Shown here: positions 1-6,354 of the stretch, piece by piece
Position numbering within the stretch: position 1 is the first letter of the stretch
Layout: each line of letters starts with the position of its first letter
DNA from: Anaeromyxobacter sp.
Lineage (GTDB): Bacteria; Myxococcota; Myxococcia; Myxococcales; Anaeromyxobacteraceae
Reading direction: 5' to 3'
NCBI GenBank assembly: GCA_020028115.1
Contig: JAHWYA010000104.1
Span: 1-6,576, forward strand
DNA length: 6,576 nt
Position numbers and translations under genes: made by a program
Notes under the pieces: model-generated
The model's database searches: none
What the model saw: the letters and a program-made list of their open reading frames with translations, nothing else
What the model was told of the DNA's origin: nothing

Positions 1-1
1 C

Positions 2-1336
2 GCGCCGGAGATCCCGTTCCAGATGTTCAAGCTCGGGAACGGGCTCACCGTGATCGTGCACGAGGACCGGACGAACCCGATCGTCGGCGTCCACGTCCAG
101 TACGACGTCGGCGCGAAGGACGAGAAGCCGGGGCGCACCGGGTTCGCGCACCTGTTCGAGCACCTGATGTTCCAGGGCTCGCAGAACCTCCCCAAGGGGA
201 CCGCCGACCGGCTCGTCGAGGCGGCGGGAGGAGACACGAACGGTTCCACCTCCCAGGACACCACGCAGTACTGGGAGCAGGTGCCGTCGAACGCGCTCGA
301 GCAGATGCTCTACATCGAGTCCGACCGGATGGGCTTCCTCCTGCCGACGCTCACGCAGGACAAGCTCGACAACCAGCGCGAGGTGGTGCGGAACGAGCGG
401 CGCCAGAGCTACGAGATGCGCCCGTACGGCCTCGCCTACGACCGGATCATCTCGAACCTCTTCAACCCCGAGTTCCCGTACCACTGGATGCCGATCGGCT
501 CGCACGAGGACCTGCAGGCGGCGAGCCTCGAGGACGTCCGCGAGTTCTTCAAGCGGTTCTACGGCCCCGAGAACGCGGTGCTCGCGATCGCCGGCGACGT
601 CGACCCCGCGAAGGTCCGCGCGCTCGTCGAGAAGTGGTTCGGCGGGATCCCGGGCAAGCCGGCGCCCGCGCACCAGCAGCCGGTGCCCGTCCCGCTGACG
701 GCCGAGAAGCGGGTCACGATGGAGGACCGGGTGCAGCTCCCACGGCTGTACATGGCATGGCAGACGCCGAAGGTCTTCGCGCCGGGCGACGCCGCCCTCG
801 ACCTCGCCGGGCAGGTCCTCACCGACGGGAAGAGCGCCCGGCTGGTGAAGCGGCTCGTGATGGACGAGCGGATCGCCCAGGACGTCTCGGCCGGGCAGAT
901 GAGCCAGACCCTCGGCTCGATGTTCCTCGTCACCGCGACGCCGAAGCCGGGCGTCACCCTCGAGCGGCTCGAGAAGGAGATCGACGAGGAGCTCGCGAAG
1001 CTCGCGCAGGAGCCGGCCGCGCCGGCGGAGCTCGAGCGGGCGAAGAACAAGATCGAGGCGGGCGCCATCTTCGGGCTCGAGCCCGTGGGTGGGTTCGGCG
1101 GCCGCGCCGCGACGCTCGCCGGGTACTACCTGCGCACCGGAGACCCCGGCTACCTCGGCGAGGACCTCGCGCGGTACCGCAACGCCACCGCCGCGGACGT
1201 CTCCGCCGCCGTCCGCACGTACCTGCGCAAGGACGCCCGGGTCGTACTGAGCGTCGTCCCGCGCCCCGCGAGCGCCGCCGAGACGCCGCCCGCGAAGTCC
1301 ACGCCCGCCGCCGCCGTGAAGGGGGAGTCCCGATGA
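2..1336 (+). CDS. M16B zinc metallopeptidase, catalytic subunit (5' end outside window)
   Basis: Zinc-dependent peptidase of the pitrilysin/insulinase family (M16), probably degrading peptides in the periplasm. The frame is open from base 2, and seven codons precede the first ATG at 23, so the true start and any signal peptide lie off the left edge. Numbering from that ATG, the inverted zinc motif HLFEH is H43-L-F-E46-H47; H43 and H47 bind zinc and E46 is the catalytic base. E125 in NERR is the likely third ligand and E120 the accompanying acidic residue. A second M16 domain follows (about residues 175-410), ending in an Ala/Pro-rich tail. In that domain the conserved Arg/Tyr pair is missing: V279 and Q286 stand where the partner has R337 and Y344. 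The stop overlaps the next start (ATGA), indicating translational coupling. The family call is very sure; the substrate is unknown. Confidence 0.95.
   Translation, partial: APEIPFQMFKLGNGLTVIVHEDRTNPIVGVHVQYDVGAKDEKPGRTGFAHLFEHLMFQGSQNLPKGTADRLVEAAGGDTNGSTSQDTTQYWEQVPSNALEQMLYIESDRMGFLLPTLTQDKLDNQREVVRNERRQSYEMRPYGLAYDRIISNLFNPEFPYHWMPIGSHEDLQAASLEDVREFFKRFYGPENAVLAIAGDVDPAKVRALVEKWFGGIPGKPAPAHQQPVPVPLTAEKRVTMEDRVQLPRLYMAWQTPKVFAPGDAALDLAGQVLTDGKSARLVKRLVMDERIAQDVSAGQMSQTLGSMFLVTATPKPGVTLERLEKEIDEELAKLAQEPAAPAELERAKNKIEAGAIFGLEPVGGFGGRAATLAGYYLRTGDPGYLGEDLARYRNATAADVSAAVRTYLRKDARVVLSVVPRPASAAETPPAKSTPAAAVKGESR
1324..1327 (+). promoter_or_regulatory. Ribosome binding site deciding the start of the lipoprotein subunit
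   Basis: GGAG, within a longer G-rich run, lies inside the last codons of the catalytic-subunit gene, five bases before the ATG at 1333. Together with the ATGA overlap it supports this start and coupled translation, which would favour equal amounts of the two subunits. Confidence 0.6.
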
Positions 1337-2877
1337 GCCGCCTCGTCCCGAGCCTCGCCGCCCTCGCCCTCGCCCTCGCGGCGGGGTGCGCCACGCCGAG
1401 GAAGGAGGCGCCGCCCGCCGCGGGGCAGCCGTCCGCCGCACCGGCCGCCGCCTCCGTCGACCGGACGAAGCCGCCGGACGCCGGCGCGCCGCCCGAGCTC
1501 CGCGTCCCCGACCAGAAGAAGTTCAAGCTGTCGAACGGCCTCGCCGTCCGGCTCGTCGAGTACCGGCGGCTCCCGATCGTCGCAGTGAACCTCGTCGTGG
1601 ACGCGGGCGCCGCGCGCGACCCCGGCCCCCAGCCCGGCCTCGCGTCGTTCACCGCGTCGATGATGACGGAGGGGACGAAGACCCGGACGGCGACGCAGAT
1701 CTCCGACGAGGCCGGGTTCCTCGGCGCCTCGATCGGCGCGGGCGCGAGCGTCGACTCCGCCTCCCTCTCCGGCGCGACGCTGGCGAAGCACCTGCCGCGC
1801 TTCCTCGAGCTCTTCGCGGACGTCGCGATGAATCCGGCCTTCCCGAGGGCCGACTTCGAGCGCGTGCAGGACGAGCGGCTCGTGACCCTCCTCCAGCAGC
1901 GCGACCAGCCGCAGGCGATCGCGTCGAAGGCGTTCCAGCCGGTGTTCTGGGGCACCCACCCGTACGGCCACTACTCCCTCGGGACCGAGGAGTCGGTGAA
2001 GGCGATGACGCCGAAGGACCTCTCGTCGTTCCACGATCGCCTCTGGCGACCCGCGAACGCGGAGCTCGTCGTCGTCGGCGACGTCTCCGAGGCGGAGCTC
2101 CGGCCGCTGCTCGAGAAGAGCCTCGGCGCCTGGCAGGCGGGCGCGCAGGCCGCGCCGCTCCCGCCGGCCCCCGGCGCGTCCCCGCACCGGACGCTCGTCC
2201 TCGAGAAGCAGGACGCCCCGCAGTCGTACGTCCTCCTCGGCATGCCCGGCCTGCGCCGGACCTCGGACGAGTACGTCACGAGCACCGTCGCCTTCCAGGT
2301 GCTCGGCGGCGGGATGGCCTCGCGGCTCTTCCGGAACCTCCGCGAGGACAAGGGCTACACGTACGGCGTCTACGCGCGCGGCGAGGCCCGCAAGCTCGCG
2401 GGGGTGAGCTTCGTCGTCGGGAGCGTCAAGGCGGACGTGACCGGCGCCGCGCTGAAGGAGCTGCTCGGCGAGCTGCGGCGGATGCGCGAGGAGCCGGTCC
2501 CGGCGCAGGAGCTCGAGGAGGCGAAGGCCTCGCTCGTGCTCGGCCTCCCGGCGGAGTTCGCGACCGCGGGCGCGACGGCAGGGCGGATCGCCGACATCGC
2601 GGTCCACGGGCTGCCGGACGACTACTGGAACCGCTACGCGGAGCGGGTGCGGAAGGTGACCTCGGACGACGTCCGCAAGTTCGCGGCGACCTACCTCGAC
2701 CCGTCGAAGCTGACGCTCGTCCTCGTCGCGCACCCGGACACAGTGAAGAGCCAGCTCGCGGACCTGCCGCTCGGGCCGGTCGAGGTGCGCGCCGCGCCCT
2801 CGTCCGCGCCCGCCGGCGCGCCGAAGGCGTCGCAGGCGCCCGCGGCCGCGAAGCCGAAGCCGGCCGTGAAGAAGTAA
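1333..2877 (+). CDS. M16B peptidase-like lipoprotein, non-catalytic partner subunit
   Basis: A 514-aa M16 family protein that probably pairs with the upstream catalytic subunit. The N-terminus is a lipoprotein signal: hydrophobic residues 4-17, then A16-A17-G18-C19, so C19 is the likely lipidated residue. A Pro/Ala-rich linker (about 24-58) leads into the first M16 domain. At the position of HxxEH the sequence is S105-F-T-A108-S109, so both zinc histidines and the catalytic glutamate are gone; the third-ligand position appears to be L186. The second domain keeps LREDKGYTY (R337, Y344), the Arg/Tyr pair that two-subunit M16B enzymes place in the non-zinc subunit. A Pro/Ala/Lys-rich tail follows residue 485. 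The ATG at 1333 is preferred over upstream in-frame codons because it gives the lipobox and has a Shine-Dalgarno sequence. Lipidation should anchor the complex in a membrane, which is inference. Confidence 0.94.
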   Translation: MSRLVPSLAALALALAAGCATPRKEAPPAAGQPSAAPAAASVDRTKPPDAGAPPELRVPDQKKFKLSNGLAVRLVEYRRLPIVAVNLVVDAGAARDPGPQPGLASFTASMMTEGTKTRTATQISDEAGFLGASIGAGASVDSASLSGATLAKHLPRFLELFADVAMNPAFPRADFERVQDERLVTLLQQRDQPQAIASKAFQPVFWGTHPYGHYSLGTEESVKAMTPKDLSSFHDRLWRPANAELVVVGDVSEAELRPLLEKSLGAWQAGAQAAPLPPAPGASPHRTLVLEKQDAPQSYVLLGMPGLRRTSDEYVTSTVAFQVLGGGMASRLFRNLREDKGYTYGVYARGEARKLAGVSFVVGSVKADVTGAALKELLGELRRMREEPVPAQELEEAKASLVLGLPAEFATAGATAGRIADIAVHGLPDDYWNRYAERVRKVTSDDVRKFAATYLDPSKLTLVLVAHPDTVKSQLADLPLGPVEVRAAPSSAPAGAPKASQAPAAAKPKPAVKK

Positions 2878-3215
2878 CGCAGGGATGATTGGTAGCGGGG
2901 GCCCTTTCCCGGTAGACGCCAGCGAGATCGTGCCCTTTTGCTGCGGTCGCGGGCTGCCGTCGCGCGTGCACAATTCGCACGCCGATCCGCACTCAGGGTA
3001 CGAAACAGGTGCGGCGGGCGACATCGCAGGGACCTGAGGTGAGCGGCCGCCGCCGTCGGCGCCGGCCGCCGCGGCTACCGTTCGCCTCGACGTCCAGCCG
3101 ACCGACCCATCGGGCGTCCCGCGCGGAGAGGCTAAGCTCGGGATCGACCTGACGGATCATCCGTGGCCGGGGAGATCGCGCGCCGCGAACGGCTCGTCGC
3201 TGGGTAGGAGCTTCT
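2878..3215. other. Intergenic stretch between convergent genes, no convincing gene
   Basis: These 338 bases separate the ends of the peptidase operon (+) and the transporter (-). I see no reading frame with a family resemblance. The best minus-strand candidate starts at an ATG at 3160 and ends at 2993 (55 aa), but it lacks a ribosome binding site and turns into an arginine run, so I do not call it. Two GC-rich inverted repeats are present: 2964-2982, and 3043-3049 with 3063-3069. There is also a small 5-bp one at 3152-3164. No poly-T tract follows any of them. Confidence 0.5.
2964..2982. terminator. Possible transcription-end hairpin after the M16 operon
   Basis: A perfect 6-bp stem, GCGTGC paired with GCACGC, closes a 7-base AT-containing loop, 87 bases after the lipoprotein stop codon. 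There is no T-run on either side, so intrinsic termination is only a guess. Its position between convergent genes is what makes it plausible. Confidence 0.25.
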
Positions 3216-4460
3216 TCAGGTTGACCGCGCCGACGGCACGCTCGTTCGCGCGGCGTGCCAGGCAACGAAGGCGGCCGCTGCACTGAGGCTCGCGCCGGCC
3301 AGGATGGTGGCGCCGGACCAGCTCGCCTCCCGTGCGCCGCCAATCGACCAGGCGAACAGCTGGGTGAACACAAGCGGGGCCACGATGCTCGTCAGGCTGG
3401 AGACTGCGCCCACGCCGCCTTGCAGCCGCCCCTGTTCGTCCGGGCCGACGGCGGCCGACATCAGCGACTGAAGCGCCGGCCGCGCGAGCGCGCCGAAGAC
3501 GGCGCCGAGCGCGACGGTCCAGAACAGAATGCCCGTGCCCGCAAGCCCCATGCCGGTCAATCCCAGGGCCTGCAGGCTGAGGCCTGCGATCAACGCGCGG
3601 TGGTCGCCGAAGCGCTCAACGAACCTGCCTGCCAGCCAGCCCTGAACGACGATGCTCAAGCTGGCCGCCACCCCCACGAACACCCCGAACTCGAGCGGCG
3701 TCCAGCCGTAGCGATACGCCGTATAGAGGACGAGCATGTTGTCGCTGCTCTGGATCGCGAGCCACGTGAGGAGCAACACAACGGCCAGCGGCGCAAGCGC
3801 GCGGCGAGCCAGCAGGAACCGCAGGGCGTCCCAGGGCGCGGTCTGCGAGACGTTGAAGGGCGCCCGATGGTCCTTCGGCAGGGACTCGGGAAGCACGAGG
3901 CCGACGTAGGCCGCGCCGGTCGACGCCAGGGCGGCGCCCGCCCAGAAGGGGGCGCGCAGGTCGACTTGAGCCAGGATCCCACCGGCCAGCGGTCCCACCA
4001 CGATGCCGCTGAAGAGGGCGCCGTTCACCCAGCCGTAGGCGCCGGCGCGCTTCTCGGGCTCGGTTACATCGGCCACATAGGCCATGACGGCCACTTGCGC
4101 GCCGAACGTGAGGCCGCAGAGCACGCGGCCCGCCAATAGCCACCAAACGTTCGGAGCGAAGACGTCCAGCAGTAGCTCAGCCGCGACCCCCGCCAACGAG
4201 ACCAGGAACGACGGGCGACGCCCGAAATGGTCGGAGAGGCCACCCAGAACAGGCGCAGCCAGGAAGTAGGCCGCAGCCCAGGCGACCTCGAGCCAGCCGA
4301 CCCACAGGGCGGCCTCGGCCATGTCGCCGCCGAGGAGCGACTGCGTCAGCCGGGGGAGAATCGGGAAGGTGATCGACTGGGCGACGCTGTCCAAGAATAC
4401 GGGGACCGAAACCAAGTGCACAGGGGCGCCGAGGAATCGGGCGCGAAGGCGCAGGGCCAT
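3216..4460 (-). CDS. Major facilitator transporter, Tet-like drug:H+ antiporter family (DHA1)
   Basis: A 414-aa, 12-TM inner-membrane transporter resembling TetA-type exporters. Motif A in loop 2-3 is GGLSDHFGRRP (residues 73-83, D77). A motif-B arginine is R112, next to TM4. Antiporter motif C in TM5 is complete: G152, G156-P157, G160-G161. D24 in TM1 matches the conserved TM1 aspartate. RPALQSLMSA (327-336) and GRLQGG...SSLTSIV (344-360) closely follow the C-terminal half of Tet proteins. I chose the ATG at 4460, with GGAA eight bases upstream; an in-frame TTG at 4484 has no ribosome site. By recalled alignment, the TM8 histidine and TM9 aspartate needed for tetracycline transport are S269 and Q297, so the substrate is probably something else. 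Codons ending in A/T are far commoner than in flanking genes. No TetR-type regulator is adjacent. Confidence 0.92.
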   Translation of the reverse strand: MALRLRARFLGAPVHLVSVPVFLDSVAQSITFPILPRLTQSLLGGDMAEAALWVGWLEVAWAAAYFLAAPVLGGLSDHFGRRPSFLVSLAGVAAELLLDVFAPNVWWLLAGRVLCGLTFGAQVAVMAYVADVTEPEKRAGAYGWVNGALFSGIVVGPLAGGILAQVDLRAPFWAGAALASTGAAYVGLVLPESLPKDHRAPFNVSQTAPWDALRFLLARRALAPLAVVLLLTWLAIQSSDNMLVLYTAYRYGWTPLEFGVFVGVAASLSIVVQGWLAGRFVERFGDHRALIAGLSLQALGLTGMGLAGTGILFWTVALGAVFGALARPALQSLMSAAVGPDEQGRLQGGVGAVSSLTSIVAPLVFTQLFAWSIGGAREASWSGATILAGASLSAAAAFVAWHAARTSVPSARST

Positions 4461-4739
4461 GATGGATTCCGAGGAGCGGGCCAAGGAGGACGGCGGTGAG
4501 GACCGGACGCAGAGTTGCCCTTCGCGTCCAAGAACGCGCGGCGCCCGAGGCGACAGCCCGGGGCGGCGTCACCAGATCCTGAGCTTGCCCTGGCACATCA
4601 TGGTTCCGCCCTACTAACGCAGCCGCCCCGACCGCGCCAGGCAGGCGACGCCGTTGTCCCGCCGTAGGTTCTCGGCCAAGTTGCGCGCTCAGACCTGATT
4701 GGCTGCCGCGAGCCGGGTAGGTCCCAGGAAGTCCGCCGG
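4461..4739. other. Upstream region of the transporter, no gene seen
   Basis: This should hold the promoter of the minus-strand transporter, but I cannot pick convincing -35 and -10 boxes. Only short readings occur. One is a plus-strand stretch ending in a stop at 4615-4617. Another is a minus-strand reading, about 4619-4720, that looks protein-like but contains an in-frame TGA. Neither resembles a family I know. Like the transporter, this stretch is visibly less GC-biased than the peptidase and nuclease genes. Confidence 0.4.
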
Positions 4740-5175
4740 GAAAGCTCGGCGCGCCCGCGGGAGGCGAGGAGATCGATGAGGGAGAGGACGGTCAGGAGGA
4801 TGGCGGGGCTACTCCGGGCGAGGAACGTGACGGCGCTGCCGGCGCTGAACCATCCGCTCGTGCAGAACCACCACATCGACGGATAGGTGATGCCGTTCGG
4901 CGCCGTGCGGACGGTGACCTGCTCGCTCGTGTCCGCGCGTGGACGCCAGTGCATCGACACGATGCCGGTCCCGGCTGGCGCGAACGAGGTCGCCTGGTTC
5001 CGGACCGTCACGCGCACGCTCTCGCTCCTCGCCGTGGATCCGAGTTGGTCCTACGGCGACGGTGAAGGACCGGAGGACTCGGCCTGGAGCGCCGGCGCGT
5101 TCCTGCGCACCGGATACGTGAAGCGCCGCCACGGCGAGGTCGTCGAGCGGGACGCCCGGATGTTCGTGTCGAGCA
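4740..5175. pseudogene. Probable decayed gene with coding-like periodicity, strand uncertain
   Basis: Every third base, at the same phase, is almost always G or C across this stretch, which is typical of a coding sequence here. On the plus strand the frame is broken by TAG at 4884-4886 and otherwise runs on into the nuclease gene from a GTG/ATG at 4887/4890, with no ribosome site. On the minus strand the frame sharing the same third positions is broken by TAG at 5053-5051. Below that stop it reads smoothly through ESVRVTVRNQATSFAPAG, then a hydrophobic stretch near 4755-4850. The minus reading looks more protein-like, but neither matches a family I recognise. A gene that has lost its start and gained a stop is the simplest reading. 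A non-coding stretch with chance bias remains possible. Confidence 0.3.
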
Positions 5176-5211
5176 GGCCTCCGCGAGATCCCCGCCGCCA
5201 CACGCTGACAA

Positions 5212-5229
5212 AAGTAACGAGAAGTAACG
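5212..5229. repeat. Tandem direct repeat AAGTAACG, one helical turn apart
   Basis: AAGTAACG occurs at 5212-5219 and again at 5222-5229, a 10-base period. This is an AT-richer patch in GC-rich surroundings, 68-85 bases before the nuclease start. Two identical half-sites on one face of the helix are typical of a regulator binding site. No regulator gene is in view, so the role is inferred. Confidence 0.4.
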
Positions 5230-5261
5230 CCCCGTCCGGGCCGTTTGTCGGAGGTTCGGGC

Positions 5262-5267
5262 TACACT
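5262..5267 (+). promoter_or_regulatory. Possible -10 box of the nuclease gene
   Basis: TACACT matches four of six positions of the TATAAT consensus and lies about 30 bases before the ATG at 5297. The nearest -35-like hexamer, TTGTCG at 5245-5250, is only 11 bases away, too close for a standard sigma-70 promoter. The call is therefore weak. A short inverted repeat, CTGCC at 5275-5279 with GGCAG at 5285-5289, follows in the leader and could overlap the ribosome site. Confidence 0.25.
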
Positions 5268-5296
5268 CGGCCGTCTGCCCAGCCGGCAGGCGCGCC

Positions 5297-6226
5297 ATGG
5301 CCCAGCTCCAGAACGAGTTCTCCTGGTCGAAGTCCCGTCACGAGAAGTTCGACGAGTGCCGTCGGGCGTACTTCTTCGCGTACTACGGGAGCTGGGGCGG
5401 CTGGGAGGCGCCGGCGGGCTCGCAGGTGCGCGAGCTGTACGTCCTGAAGAAGCTCTCGTCGCGCTGGCAGTGGGCGGGCTCGCTCGTCCACGACGCGCTC
5501 AAGAAGGCGCTCGCGCGCGCGAAGGGCACGGGCGAGCTGCCGCCGCTCGAGAAGGTGCTCGAGCAGGTCCGCGCGAAGGCGCGGGCCGAGTGGGCGGGCT
5601 CCCGCGAGAAGAGCTACTGGCGCGAGGCGTCGCGGATCGTCGGACTCGTCGAGCACGAGTACGGTGAGGCGGTCGCGGACGCCGACTGGAAGCGGCTCTA
5701 CGAGCAGGTCGTGGACGGCTCGCTGCGGGCCTTCTGGGCGAGCCCGGTCCTCGACGAGATCCGCCGGACGCCGCGCGAGCGGTGGCTCACGGTCGACGAG
5801 CTCGACTCCTGGGACTTCGAGGGCACGAAGATCTGGGTCGCCATCGACTTCGCCTACCGCGACGCCGACGGCCGCGTGCACGTCCTCGACTGGAAGACCG
5901 GCAAGGAGCGCGGGGTCGACCACGTGCAGGTCGGGACCTACGCCCTCTACGCGCAGCGGAAGTGGAGCGTGGCGGTGGACTCGGTGGTGGGTGGGCTCGT
6001 CTACCTCGTCGGGAACGGCGTCCCGGGCGGCGAGCGCGTCTCGGTCTCCGCCGACGCGGCGGCGCTCGACGCCTGCACGACCGCGATGCGGAGCTCGATC
6101 GCCGCGATGAAGGCGACGCTCGAGGATCCGGCGAGGAACCTCGCGCGGGAGGACGTGTTCCCGCGGCTCGAGGAGCGCGACCGCTGCCGGCGCTGCCCGT
6201 TCCGCAGGCCGTGCGGGAGGCTGTGA
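5297..6226 (+). CDS. Stand-alone PD-(D/E)XK nuclease with AddB/Cas4-like Fe-S cysteines
   Basis: A 309-aa DNA nuclease of the RecB/Cas4 superfamily. All catalytic elements are visible: H65 in GSLVHDAL (motif I), D184 in WVAIDFAY (motif II), D198-W-K200 in VLDWKTGK (the (D/E)xK core), and Q211/Y215 in VQVGTYALY (QxxxY). Four cysteines, C21 near the N-terminus and C297-x2-C300-x5-C306 at the C-terminus, match the 4Fe-4S arrangement of AddB and Cas4, in which the cluster clamps both ends of the fold. Metal-dependent cutting of DNA, probably from an end or single strand, follows from the family. No helicase, Cas1/Cas2 or CRISPR repeats accompany it here, so repair or defence roles are open. The ATG at 5297 has only a weak AGG six bases upstream but sits just before the family-typical SWSKSRHEKFDECRRAYFF. 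Codon bias matches the native peptidase genes. Confidence 0.93.
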   Translation: MAQLQNEFSWSKSRHEKFDECRRAYFFAYYGSWGGWEAPAGSQVRELYVLKKLSSRWQWAGSLVHDALKKALARAKGTGELPPLEKVLEQVRAKARAEWAGSREKSYWREASRIVGLVEHEYGEAVADADWKRLYEQVVDGSLRAFWASPVLDEIRRTPRERWLTVDELDSWDFEGTKIWVAIDFAYRDADGRVHVLDWKTGKERGVDHVQVGTYALYAQRKWSVAVDSVVGGLVYLVGNGVPGGERVSVSADAAALDACTTAMRSSIAAMKATLEDPARNLAREDVFPRLEERDRCRRCPFRRPCGRL

Positions 6227-6354
6227 GCTGACCACCGGCGCCTGGCGCCTTCGGGCGCCAGACGCCGCGGGAGACCTCGACCGGCGCGCTGGCGTCAGGG
6301 CTCTCGGTGGCGCGTGCCCCCTTCCGCTTCGCGGAGACACCAGCTCCGCACGCC
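6227..6354. other. Short gap between convergent nuclease and acetyltransferase genes
   Basis: Holds the strong hairpin described separately. A second, smaller one (TCCGC at 6323-6327 with GCGGA at 6331-6335, three-base loop) lies 20 bases past the acetyltransferase stop on the minus strand and could serve that gene. No reading frame is supported. Confidence 0.5.
6236..6267. terminator. Strong TTCG-loop hairpin, likely bidirectional terminator
   Basis: An 8-bp perfect stem (CTGGCGCC at 6242-6249, GGCGCCAG at 6254-6261) closes a TTCG tetraloop of the very stable C(UUCG)G class when read on the plus strand. After one C-A mismatch the stem continues for five more pairs (6236-6240 with 6263-6267). 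It begins nine bases after the nuclease stop. No T-tract follows, which is common for terminators in GC-rich genomes. Lying between convergent genes, it could stop transcription from both sides. Confidence 0.7.

Noticed and set aside
634..1332. Long in-frame upstream extension of the lipoprotein subunit frame
   Set aside because: It is an Arg/Ala/Gly-rich shadow of the catalytic-subunit gene. The ATG at 1333 gives a proper lipobox and has a ribosome site.
1150..3024. Very long minus-strand open frame antisense to the M16 genes
   Set aside because: Its translation is dominated by Arg, Leu and Glu repeats typical of antisense GC-rich codons, with no family motif. The opposite strand has clear M16 motifs.
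3043..3069. GCGGCCG/CGGCCGC inverted repeat as a terminator
   Set aside because: Lies in a run of GC-only sequence where such matches are frequent, has a 13-base loop and no T-tract.
3255..4139. Plus-strand open frame antisense to the transporter
   Set aside because: Low-complexity Arg/Gln/Ala/His-rich product without motifs; the minus strand encodes a recognisable 12-TM transporter.
4461..4484. TTG at 4484 as the transporter start, eight codons upstream of the ATG
   Set aside because: No Shine-Dalgarno sequence before it, whereas the ATG at 4460 has GGAA at suitable spacing and puts TM1 near the N-terminus.
4561..4620. Short protein-like tail (plus strand, ending at 4617) that might be the end of a lost gene or an insertion-sequence remnant
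   Set aside because: Too short to identify, no upstream continuation that looks coding, and no matching terminal repeats found.
5160..5180. Minus-strand LLDTNI, reminiscent of the start of PIN-domain toxins
   Set aside because: No start codon immediately before it, and the following residues do not continue the PIN pattern. Treated as chance.
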